Below are positions 1 to 6,228 of a DNA stretch of 7,532 bases, piece after piece; position 1 is the first letter of the stretch; every line of letters begins with the position of its first letter. The position numbers and the translations under genes were made by a program. A model generated the notes under the pieces. It was not told the origin of the DNA. It did no database searches and saw nothing but the letters and a program-made list of their open reading frames with translations. The DNA is taken from assembly GCA_030600745.1 (NCBI GenBank), contig JAUVLL010000157.1, positions 1 through 7,532 of the forward strand, given 5' to 3'. Source of the stretch: Spirochaetaceae bacterium. GTDB lineage: Bacteria; Spirochaetota; Spirochaetia; B11-G9.

Positions 1-90
1 CCTTTTATTTTTGTAATGTGTGTGTGGATGTGGAAAACTTTCATCATTCACGGCTTAAAATTGCTCCGATTGAATTAAACTACGGTACGG
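1..90. repeat. Direct repeat copy 1 (~90 bp, period 180)
   Basis: This stretch aligns without gaps to 181-270, with 79 of 90 positions identical by my manual count. Shared blocks include TTTATTTTTGTAATGTGTGTG, CATCATTCACGGCTTAAA, CTCCGAT and AATTAAACTAC. The repeat starts at the window edge, so it may extend to the left. It encodes no plausible protein on either strand. I do not recognise the family. Confidence 0.85.
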
Positions 91-134
91 GGTCAGCATA
101 CCGATTACTGAGGGGTCAGTATTGCGGTTAGTGA
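89..134. repeat. Two adjacent 23-bp direct repeats (GGGGTCAG type)
   Basis: Units at 89-111 and 112-134 sit head to tail and agree at 18 of 23 positions. The pattern is GGGGTCAGnATnnCGnTTAnTGA. The second unit runs on to GTGACA at 131-136. Adjacent, slightly diverged ~20-bp repeats ending in ..ACA resemble the multiple terminal repeats at the ends of IS21-like elements. GGGGTCAG blocks are also common in REP-like elements linked to Y1 transposases. No transposase gene is visible here, so the assignment to a mobile element is inference only. Confidence 0.6.
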
Positions 135-183
135 CAACTTATCCTGTGCTGTGTGATGAAGAAAATCCTCAGAAACTGACCCC
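112..183. repeat. 9-bp perfect inverted repeat GGGGTCAGT / ACTGACCCC
   Basis: GGGGTCAGT at 112-120 is the exact reverse complement of ACTGACCCC at 175-183, enclosing 54 bp. The right arm overlaps the first bases of repeat copy 2. The pair could be the boundaries of a small non-autonomous or REP-like element occupying the spacer between the two 90-bp repeats. The 54-bp interior carries no ORF. Confidence 0.5.
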
Positions 184-270
184 TTTATTTTTGTAATGTG
201 TGTGGGGATGTGGAAGATTTACATCATTCACGGCTTAAAGTGTCTCCGATGTAATTAAACTACAGTACGG
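181..270. repeat. Direct repeat copy 2 (~90 bp, period 180)
   Basis: Second copy of the repeat at 1-90, offset by exactly 180 bp with no indels. Similarity stops sharply after ..GTACGG at 270: copy 1 continues with GGTCAGCATA and copy 2 with GTTGCTACAG. The remaining non-coding stretch 271-340, between this copy and the stop codon of the regulator gene, shows only a short palindrome at 328-337. Confidence 0.85.
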
Positions 271-340
271 GTTGCTACAGAAGCAGGTGATAAACCGAAC
301 AAGGAAGTGCGGATAATCAGTGTAGTAATCTATAGATAAT

Positions 341-1297
341 TTACTTATTATCATTCCCATTTTTCTGAATAAGATGAATTAACTGAATTCGATTTGACAC
401 TTCCAGCTTCCTGTAGATACTTTTTATATGTGTTTTTACAGTATTTACAGAGATAAAGAGTTCTGCACCAATATCACTATTGGTCTCCCCTTTTATGAGC
501 AGACGACTTACTTCTTCTTCCCTTTCAGAGATATTATTCATTCTAAAGAAATTGTTTTTTATATCCAGACTTTCAGGAACAGGCTCATAGTCCCTAAAAT
601 AGTAACGGCTAATAAAATAGTATGTATTAACAGTAAAAATTGAGAAGCAAATATAGCTGAGCTTAAATGAGCTGTGCCTGAAGAAAACCATATCAAGGGG
701 GAATAGTACAAGCATTGGAATAAATGTCATTGCTATCCCTTTTAAAAGGCCTTCTTCCTCCCTCCCCTTTGCTTTTTTAATATAAAACAGGGTTACCAGT
801 CCATGAACAAAATATATAGAGCTGCCACTTGAAAAGTGGTAATCCAGGGTTATGTCCATTGCAACAATCCAGTTCCCTCCGCTTGCAACAATGATAAAAT
901 AAAGACTGCTCATAAAAAATACTATTGCAATTATATTTATTATTCGGACTCCTAATTTTTTCTCCCTTTTTTCCACAGGAAGCAGATGAACCAGATAATG
1001 ACTTAAACTATAAAGGAGATATGATGTAAGCAGGATAGAGGAGAGAGCTATTACCAGGGCAAACATAGAGAAATTACTTCCAGTTAACAGTCTTGGAGGT
1101 AACACCCTGTTTGCATATGTAATAAAAGAATTTATTCCCATTTGAAGGGACAGCGGTACAAGCATTGTCAGAAAATCTCTCGAATATTTGTCCTTTGCTT
1201 TAACCTGTAACAAAATACAAAGACAGGTAATAGACAATACAAGTGCAGTTGAAGTGTATAGCAGGAGATCATTTATTAATAATTTGAATCCTTCCAT
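341..1297 (-). CDS. Membrane-embedded LuxR-family transcriptional regulator (7 predicted TM + HTH)
   Basis: A 318-residue protein. The N-terminal ~235 residues look polytopic, with hydrophobic segments at about 11-31, 42-62, 76-98, 117-138, 157-173, 186-205 and 213-230. The C-terminus is a canonical LuxR/GerE helix-turn-helix at about 253-315: NISEREEEV opens it, FISVNTVKTHIKSIYRKL (281-298) holds the recognition helix, and SNRIQLI follows. The family binds DNA through this domain. The membrane part presumably senses an envelope or small-molecule signal at the cytoplasmic membrane, but no ligand can be read from the sequence. ATG at 1297 is the first start after in-frame stops; no clear Shine-Dalgarno precedes it. 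It lies 77 bp downstream of the barrel gene on the same strand, so it may be the last gene of that operon or an autonomous regulator of it. Confidence is high for the HTH and moderate for the TM count. Confidence 0.9.
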   Translation of the reverse strand: MEGFKLLINDLLLYTSTALVLSITCLCILLQVKAKDKYSRDFLTMLVPLSLQMGINSFITYANRVLPPRLLTGSNFSMFALVIALSSILLTSYLLYSLSHYLVHLLPVEKREKKLGVRIINIIAIVFFMSSLYFIIVASGGNWIVAMDITLDYHFSSGSSIYFVHGLVTLFYIKKAKGREEEGLLKGIAMTFIPMLVLFPLDMVFFRHSSFKLSYICFSIFTVNTYYFISRYYFRDYEPVPESLDIKNNFFRMNNISEREEEVSRLLIKGETNSDIGAELFISVNTVKTHIKSIYRKLEVSNRIQLIHLIQKNGNDNK

Positions 1298-1327
1298 ATA
1301 ATCAGCATATCAAAATTAAAGAGAATT

Positions 1328-1371
1328 ATCTATATAAAATGGAATACCATGGTAACATCAATGATATAGAT
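1328..1371. promoter_or_regulatory. Nested dyad upstream of the LuxR-type gene
   Basis: The perfect palindrome TACCATGGTA (1345-1354) and an outer perfect 8-bp inverted repeat ATCTATAT (1328-1335) / ATATAGAT (1364-1371) share the same centre, 1349.5. It fills most of the 77-bp gap between the barrel gene and the regulator. Such symmetry is typical of dimeric regulator sites, so an operator for autoregulation is plausible. There is no U-tract, so it is not an intrinsic terminator. I see no convincing -35/-10 pair for the regulator gene around it. Confidence 0.4.
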
Positions 1372-1374
1372 GAA

Positions 1375-2664
1375 TTAGAATATATATTTCAATTCCAGGG
1401 TTATATTATCATTATCCCTCCATGCATAATATAGATTTGAACCTTCATTATCCCCTCCGAAAGCCTGACCGGATAGAGACAGCTCCAGATCATCCTCAAT
1501 ATTCCAGGTATATGTGGGAAATACCATATATCCATTTGCTTCAAAGAGATACAAGCCGGCCACACGGATTTTCATTTTATCCTGATAAAAAGAGCTTTCA
1601 ACAGCAGCAATTTTAGTGTTTGTTACTGCATTATCGTTATAACTCATTCCCAAATCCATATCCATAGGATTTGAATTATCAAAGTTAACAACATAGCTTC
1701 CAAATTCCTGAACACTTACAAAAAAAGATGTTCCTGGAATCATAAAATCAAATCCTACAAGCCATACAGCTCTGTCATTATACAGTTGGGCTTCTGTACT
1801 CTCCCTGTCTTCTGTAAACCAGTATCCCCCTTCTGTCCTAAAGGTAAAAGAACCAAGAGCCCAGCCTGCCTCAAGACCAAAAAGCTGTGCTTTAGTATAA
1901 ATAACATCCAGAACAGGCCCGGGGAATATCAACTTAAATCCAGGCTCAGTCATATATCCATAGTAGTACATTCCACCCAGGTCAAATATTCCAAGAGTAG
2001 TAGTTAATCTTGCAGCAGCCTGTGAAAATGCCAGTGTTTCAGTATTGTTATTGTCCTGCACAGTATAGGCAGGAACAACTATATTCCAGCGATCCCCTGG
2101 TGGGGCTGTCTCTACAGGGTGGAAATAAGGATTATACACAATTTCAAATAATCCACTATCTCCCAGATAGAAGTTCATTTTAGCCATTATTTCCGAACGC
2201 TTCATCTCGTTTATATCACTGGAAACCCCATTGGACTGATCAAGTGGATTAAGGGGGTCGATTACATGAATCCCGTCACCTTTTCCCCATTCTGTTTTAA
2301 ACAATCCCAGATCCAGATATCCAAAAGAGAAAAATGATCGTAGAGAAAGCTCGCTGACAATATCTCCAACTGTAAGAATAGTATCAAGGTCGTTGCCTTC
2401 AATGATTAATCCTATTTTTGCTTCAACAGGAAGTGAATCTGCCAGGAATAGCAAATTTAGATTAGTAAAGGGGAGGAATATTCTCTCACTCTCCCAACTA
2501 TCATCCAGATATGATCTATAGTCTAAACCAATCTCCCCGTTAAGAACTACATTTTTTTGTGACTCATCTAATTCTTCCGAATCAAAAATATCACCAAACC
2601 CATCCTGTCCAAAAAGAAGACCTGATATTAAAATTAATATTAATAATACTGATAATTTTTTCAT
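1375..2664 (-). CDS. Outer-membrane beta-barrel protein (DUF1302-like)
   Basis: A 429-residue exported protein. It opens with a Sec signal peptide (MKKLSVLLILILISGLLFG, cleavage near residue 19-20), followed by a short acidic stretch (DIFDSEELDESQ, 25-36). The rest consists of alternating beta-strand-like segments ending in the terminal strand LELKYIF, with a C-terminal Phe typical of outer-membrane barrels. A segment at about 123-144 (KTEWGKGDGIHVIDPLNPLDQS) resembles the WG.sD...v.D.xNPlD signature of DUF1302-type and alginate-export-like barrels. ATG at 2664 directly abuts the TAG of the LolA-like gene (TAGATG), and a weak AGGTAGGG (2680-2673) lies inside the upstream gene's last codons, implying translational coupling. 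In the operon context it is the probable outer-membrane acceptor or pore for what the exporter and LolA-like protein handle. The substrate is unknown. Confidence 0.8.
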   Translation of the reverse strand: MKKLSVLLILILISGLLFGQDGFGDIFDSEELDESQKNVVLNGEIGLDYRSYLDDSWESERIFLPFTNLNLLFLADSLPVEAKIGLIIEGNDLDTILTVGDIVSELSLRSFFSFGYLDLGLFKTEWGKGDGIHVIDPLNPLDQSNGVSSDINEMKRSEIMAKMNFYLGDSGLFEIVYNPYFHPVETAPPGDRWNIVVPAYTVQDNNNTETLAFSQAAARLTTTLGIFDLGGMYYYGYMTEPGFKLIFPGPVLDVIYTKAQLFGLEAGWALGSFTFRTEGGYWFTEDRESTEAQLYNDRAVWLVGFDFMIPGTSFFVSVQEFGSYVVNFDNSNPMDMDLGMSYNDNAVTNTKIAAVESSFYQDKMKIRVAGLYLFEANGYMVFPTYTWNIEDDLELSLSGQAFGGDNEGSNLYYAWRDNDNITLELKYIF

Positions 2665-3444
2665 CTATTTTGCCCTACCTGTTTCAAGAAATGTTGTTGT
2701 AAAATATCCTGGATTTAACGGGATATCATACTTTACCTGTTTTATTTCAAGTATGGTTTTATGTCCGCTATCCAGAGTTTCCATAATTATTTTTTTTGCA
2801 AGCCAATGACCGTTTTCTTTTCCTATATTTTCGGAGTTCAGTTCTTTAATTTGTGTTCTTCCAGCTTTGGAATAAAACTCCACTTTTAAGGTTAGCCAGT
2901 AGGTTTTATCCACCCAGGTTACATATTTACCATAGTTGTTATCTGTTCCTGCATTAGGTATAGACTCAACAACAAAGCAGTTATGGTCATTGTATTTTTC
3001 TTCTCTTAAAATAGTTTGTATTGAATCATCCACAGAACTACCAGAGGACCCCATATCGGAATAGGAAAAATCAGAACCCATAAAAGAACCATCTTTATCT
3101 CCAGCTGCAATTCTTTTTACTTTTCTAAGAGAAGGTAGGAAAATCCACTGGTCGTCTGCTCTCCCTTCATTTTCTACAGTCAGAAACCTGGTATTCCGAA
3201 CACTGGCTGGTTCCAGAAACAGGGTAATAGTTTTTGTTAAATCATTTTCCTTTAAAATAAGGGTCTGGATACGTCTGGTACTTGTATCTCCATCTTTTTC
3301 CACTAAAGTCATTAGAATATCCATAGCAGAGCTGTTAACTTTCTGAGCATCAATAACTTTTTGCATAATTTCACTTCCAGTCTGTGCAGAAAGAGATACA
3401 AGCAGAACTGATGCAAAAATTAAAATTGATAAAATTTTCTTCAT
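2665..3444 (-). CDS. Periplasmic LolA-like outer membrane lipoprotein-sorting protein
   Basis: A 259-residue protein with a signal peptide (MKKILSILIFASVLLVSLSA, likely cut after residue 20). There is no lipobox cysteine, so it should be soluble in the periplasm. The stretch DDQWIFLPSLRKVKRIAAGD (97-116), followed by GSFMGSDFSYSDM (119-131), is the hallmark of the COG2834-type 'outer membrane lipoprotein-sorting protein' family, whose half-open barrel fold binds acyl chains. This branch usually sits beside MMPL/RND exporters rather than beside lolCDE. ATG at 3444 overlaps the exporter's TGA (ATGA), preceded by a strong GGAGGGG (3455-3449) about five bases upstream. Its role is inferred as a shuttle for a lipid or hydrophobic product from the pump to the outer membrane. 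It is probably not the general LolA chaperone. Confidence 0.88.
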   Translation of the reverse strand: MKKILSILIFASVLLVSLSAQTGSEIMQKVIDAQKVNSSAMDILMTLVEKDGDTSTRRIQTLILKENDLTKTITLFLEPASVRNTRFLTVENEGRADDQWIFLPSLRKVKRIAAGDKDGSFMGSDFSYSDMGSSGSSVDDSIQTILREEKYNDHNCFVVESIPNAGTDNNYGKYVTWVDKTYWLTLKVEFYSKAGRTQIKELNSENIGKENGHWLAKKIIMETLDSGHKTILEIKQVKYDIPLNPGYFTTTFLETGRAK

Positions 3445-6071
3445 AAGTCCCCTCCGAGGAATTTTGGTTTTAGTTTATTTAATATAATTGGCAGTACAAT
3501 TAAACTGGCCAAACATGCAAAAATCATTGAGACTGCAAATAAAATACCCATCTGTCTTATTGGCACAAACTGGGAAATCATCAGGCTAAGGAATCCTACA
3601 GCTACGGAAACAGCATTGATAAAAACAGCTTTACCTGTTGTTCTGTAAACAGCATTCAAACATCCTGCATCGCTCTTATCAATATTTCGTTTATACGCAT
3701 TCATTATATGGATGGAATAATCAACACCGATACCGATAGCCAGAGAAGCCAGAATGGACGTAATAATATCAAGATTAAACTGGAAAAGTATCATAAACAG
3801 GAAAATACCGGCCAAAGCAAAAAAGACAGGAATTAAACCAAGTAAACCAGCCAGGGGTGAACGGAACATTGCAGTAACAATTATCCATACTACAAGTAAA
3901 GCTGCTGTTAGTGAAATATATTGGGAACGGGTTACTAAATTTGAAAGGACATACTGCATTGTAGCCCCTCCACCGATAGCATAAGTCCAGTCATCAGGCA
4001 TATAATAATCCCAGAAGGATTCAATATCAGCCATTAGCTTCTTCTGGTTTTTCTGGGAAACATCTGCCAGCTGAACTGTAATAAGGGTTTTATCCGGTTC
4101 CAGACTGTCATTAATAATCATATCAAGATTCCCTGAATAGAGAATCAGATACTGGGCTATAAGATTTTTAAGTTCCTCCTGTTTTGAGAGTCCATATTTT
4201 GCCGGATCCAGAGGTATCTCGTTAAATGCTTCCCCCTGAAAATTCCCCTGCGCAAGAAAAGATTTGATAAATGTTTCTATAGTACCATTATTTCCAGAGG
4301 CAAAATAACTTTCCTGCAGCATTCCCGCTATTTCAGAATATGAAAGGAGGATTTGCTGTTCATCAGGATAGACATTTTCATCTTTATAGTCAGAATTATC
4401 TTCACCTGTATCCCATGTTTCATCCCCAAAAACACTATCACTGCTGAAGAAGTCAAAGGATTCAGATATTCCGTCCAGAGAAGGCATTTGATAGGGAACT
4501 GTATCCAGGTTCATCAGTTTGTTTATTCGTTTAATACTTGGCACAATTGTTTGCACTTTTTTTACATTATTGTTCTCAGTAACAAGGTAATTTTCGAATT
4601 TCTCAACCATGGAAAGAAACTTCGGATCCAGAATATCTCCCGGCTCCGGTGCAGTAATCATCACTGATAAATAATTGCTTCCACTTAATTCTTCATTAAA
4701 GATTGTTACATCTTTGACCAGACTGCTGTTTGGAGTAAAAAATTTTACAGTATCAGTCCCCACTATAATTTTTGGGATTAGTAATAAAGTTACACTGAAC
4801 AGAACAACTGAAAAGAACAGAACCAGCCACTTCCTTTTTCTTACAATTTTTTCCAGTATTACAAAGGCTATTGTTGTTTTTATTCTTTCCTCTTTGTTTT
4901 TTACTCTATGGTATTTTTCAGTATCAATACCTCTTCTGTATCGCAATCTGATAAGTGTAGGAATTAGTACTAAAGATGCAAGCTGGGCGAAAACTACACC
5001 TACTGCACTTAAAACCCCGAAAGTACGGAAAGGGCCAAGAGGACTTGATATCAAAGAAATAAAACCCCCTGCTGTTGTTAAGCCAGCCAGCATTACAGGT
5101 ACTACAATTGTTTTTAAACTTTTCTTTATAAAAAGGTTTACTGCTTCATAGTCCAGAAAACCCGATTGGTGATCGATATCTTCATAGAAGTGACTCATAA
5201 CATGAATGCTGTATGCGCTTCCAACTACCAGAAGAAGTATTGGTACCAGTAATGTTGCCATGGTAAAGGTTATGTTTAGTACAGCAACAACTCCCATTAC
5301 CCATACTACTGCTACAGCAAGGCCGGTTATGGGAAATACCACCCCCTCCCATTTGCGAAAACTTATTAACAGTATTCCCAGAATTAAACCAGCTGCCACC
5401 GGGATCAGCCAGTAAAGATCTGACATTATACTTCTGGATATTTCTGCTGTAATAACAGGAATACCGGCAACAGGGAATGTTAAATTGGCACTCTTATATT
5501 CTGCAGATAATTCTTTTATCTGATTATATATTTTATTGCTGATCTCTTCTGAAGAACCAGCAACAGGTTGAATAATAATTGCACACAACCTGGAATCTGA
5601 GGAAATAAATGTTCCCTCATAAACATCCTTCCAATCGATTAGCCGTTTTTTTAATTCCTCTATAGAACTGTAAGTTAAATCATCCAGAACAGATATAACC
5701 TCCATTCCTTCATCTGTTCCAATTATATAGTCCATATTTGTTATTGACATTACTTTTTTAATATCATCAGACTCTTCAAGGGATTTTGTTATTTCATCAA
5801 TTACAGTAAGAACTTCCGGTTCAAGCACTGTTCCGAAATTAACCTGTATCCCCATAATTATTGAGTCCATGGTTCCAAACTCTTTTTCAATTTCTTTATC
5901 TATTTTCGTAATTTCATGATCCTGTGGGATAAATATATCTGTAGAGCTGTCTACATGGATTTTAGGTATTTGGAATACTGCTAAAATAGTTATACCAATA
6001 AAGATGAGTAAAATAAAAATATCTTTTGTTTGCTTTCCTCTCTTCAGAATAATGCCTCCATAGAATTGCAT
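3441..6071 (-). CDS. MMPL/RND-superfamily exporter
   Basis: An 876-residue transporter with the duplicated RND layout: TM about 16-34, periplasmic domain 36-215, TM block about 216-374, TM about 414-432, second periplasmic domain 434-712, TM block about 716-862. The second half has the proton-relay motif GVDYSIH (782-788, Asp784). The equivalent first-half site reads GSAYSIH (284-290) with Ala instead of Asp, an asymmetry I believe is common in this COG1033-type branch. The second periplasmic domain carries an acidic, probably flexible insert (about 545-572). The protein should sit in the inner membrane and use the proton gradient to move a lipid or hydrophobic molecule outward, passing it to the LolA-like protein encoded next. 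It is the first gene of the operon. The annotated ATG at 6071 has no Shine-Dalgarno, whereas a GGAGG lies inside codons 5-6, so the real start may be a non-ATG codon at 6047 or 6050. Confidence 0.88.
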   Translation of the reverse strand: MQFYGGIILKRGKQTKDIFILLIFIGITILAVFQIPKIHVDSSTDIFIPQDHEITKIDKEIEKEFGTMDSIIMGIQVNFGTVLEPEVLTVIDEITKSLEESDDIKKVMSITNMDYIIGTDEGMEVISVLDDLTYSSIEELKKRLIDWKDVYEGTFISSDSRLCAIIIQPVAGSSEEISNKIYNQIKELSAEYKSANLTFPVAGIPVITAEISRSIMSDLYWLIPVAAGLILGILLISFRKWEGVVFPITGLAVAVVWVMGVVAVLNITFTMATLLVPILLLVVGSAYSIHVMSHFYEDIDHQSGFLDYEAVNLFIKKSLKTIVVPVMLAGLTTAGGFISLISSPLGPFRTFGVLSAVGVVFAQLASLVLIPTLIRLRYRRGIDTEKYHRVKNKEERIKTTIAFVILEKIVRKRKWLVLFFSVVLFSVTLLLIPKIIVGTDTVKFFTPNSSLVKDVTIFNEELSGSNYLSVMITAPEPGDILDPKFLSMVEKFENYLVTENNNVKKVQTIVPSIKRINKLMNLDTVPYQMPSLDGISESFDFFSSDSVFGDETWDTGEDNSDYKDENVYPDEQQILLSYSEIAGMLQESYFASGNNGTIETFIKSFLAQGNFQGEAFNEIPLDPAKYGLSKQEELKNLIAQYLILYSGNLDMIINDSLEPDKTLITVQLADVSQKNQKKLMADIESFWDYYMPDDWTYAIGGGATMQYVLSNLVTRSQYISLTAALLVVWIIVTAMFRSPLAGLLGLIPVFFALAGIFLFMILFQFNLDIITSILASLAIGIGVDYSIHIMNAYKRNIDKSDAGCLNAVYRTTGKAVFINAVSVAVGFLSLMISQFVPIRQMGILFAVSMIFACLASLIVLPIILNKLKPKFLGGDL
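3449..3455 (-). promoter_or_regulatory. Strong Shine-Dalgarno for the LolA-like gene
   Basis: On the minus strand GGAGGGG ends four bases upstream of the ATG at 3444. It lies within the last codons of the exporter gene. Together with the ATGA overlap this points to coupled translation. Confidence 0.75.
6045..6059 (-). promoter_or_regulatory. Shine-Dalgarno inside the exporter ORF with alternative non-ATG start
   Basis: Minus-strand GGAGG at 6059-6055 is followed by ATT (6053), ATT (6050) and CTG (6047), all in the exporter frame. Spacing to CTG 6047 is seven bases, close to ideal. The only ATG (6071) has TAA two codons upstream and no purine-rich ribosome site. A start at CTG 6047 would give an 868-residue protein beginning before KRGKQTKD. 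Which codon is used cannot be settled from sequence alone. Confidence 0.45.
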
Positions 6072-6108
6072 GTGTTAAGCATCTATCTAAACTGGTTTTT
6101 TTTGTATT

Positions 6109-6135
6109 ACCCGTATGGGTGAATTGGGGTCACCC
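6109..6135 (-). promoter_or_regulatory. Two overlapping short hairpins upstream of the exporter gene
   Basis: On the minus strand GGGTGA (6135-6130) can pair with TCACCC (6122-6117) around a seven-base loop. ACCC (6120-6117) can instead pair with GGGT (6112-6109). The two share bases 6120-6117 and exclude each other. They would lie in the 5' leader if transcription of the exporter operon begins upstream. No U-tract follows. They could equally be operator half-sites or chance. I find no convincing -35/-10 pair for the operon in 6072-6213. Confidence 0.25.
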
Positions 6136-6159
6136 GATGGAAGGATTTTACATTTTGTC

Positions 6160-6208
6160 AAATATCATGACATATTTAATATATAATATTAAATCTGTCA
6201 TGATATTT
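6160..6208. repeat. 49-bp near-perfect palindrome in the divergent intergenic region
   Basis: Arms at 6160-6182 and 6186-6208 are reverse complements at 22 of 23 positions around the 3-base centre 6183-6185. The only mismatch is T6173 against G6197 (read as T/C on the complement). A perfect TATAAT (6182-6187) lies at the centre on the plus strand, but the nearest -35-like TTGTCA (6155-6160) is 21 bp away, too far for a standard promoter. The palindrome ends six bases before the TTG start of the ATPase gene. It may be an operator for divergent transcription, a cruciform or hairpin, or a strand-switch duplication. Confidence 0.7.
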
Positions 6209-6228
6209 TATTATTGACATATTTGATA
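6168..6228. repeat. Three copies of a 14-bp motif TGACAKATTTRATA
   Basis: Copies are TGACATATTTAATA (6168-6181, plus), TGACAGATTTAATA (6200-6187, minus) and TGACATATTTGATA (6215-6228, plus). Copies differ by at most two bases. The third lies inside the first codons of the ATPase gene. The first two form parts of the palindrome arms. The arrangement resembles an array of binding sites for one regulator, or duplication of the start of the gene. Confidence 0.55.

Larger units (their letters stand above)
1375..6071 (-). other. Predicted three-gene envelope transport operon
   Basis: Exporter, LolA-like carrier and outer-membrane barrel are on one strand, with a 4-bp overlap (3441-3444) and a zero-base junction (2665/2664). 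The order follows the path from inner membrane to periplasm to outer membrane. No terminator or promoter is seen between them. The LuxR-type gene 77 bp further on may belong to the same transcript, since no intrinsic terminator lies in the gap. Confidence 0.8.

Noticed and set aside
1..340. CRISPR-like array suggested by repeats at 1-90 and 181-270
   Set aside because: Repeat units of ~90 bp with a single 90-bp spacer and 12% divergence do not fit a CRISPR array, and no cas genes are present.
2665..3444. Assignment of the periplasmic protein as the true LolA of the Lol pathway
   Set aside because: It lies beside an MMPL exporter and not beside lolCDE/lolB, and its conserved DDQWIFLPSLRKVKRI..GSFMGSDFSYSDM region fits the exporter-linked branch. 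No symbol is given.
4675..5151. 158-codon plus-strand ORF within the exporter gene
   Set aside because: It lies antisense to the well-supported exporter coding sequence, has no Shine-Dalgarno and a composition reflecting reverse-strand transmembrane codons. The same applies to the other plus-strand ORFs at 428-643, 1422-1616, 1786-2007, 3754-3984, 4353-4667 and 5206-5415.
6167..6217. 16-codon plus-strand ORF starting ATG at 6167 and ending TGA at 6217, overlapping the TTG start
   Set aside because: It lies wholly within and just beyond the palindrome, has no Shine-Dalgarno, and its resemblance to the ATPase start comes from the duplicated 14-bp motif. It is noted only as a result of the repeat structure.
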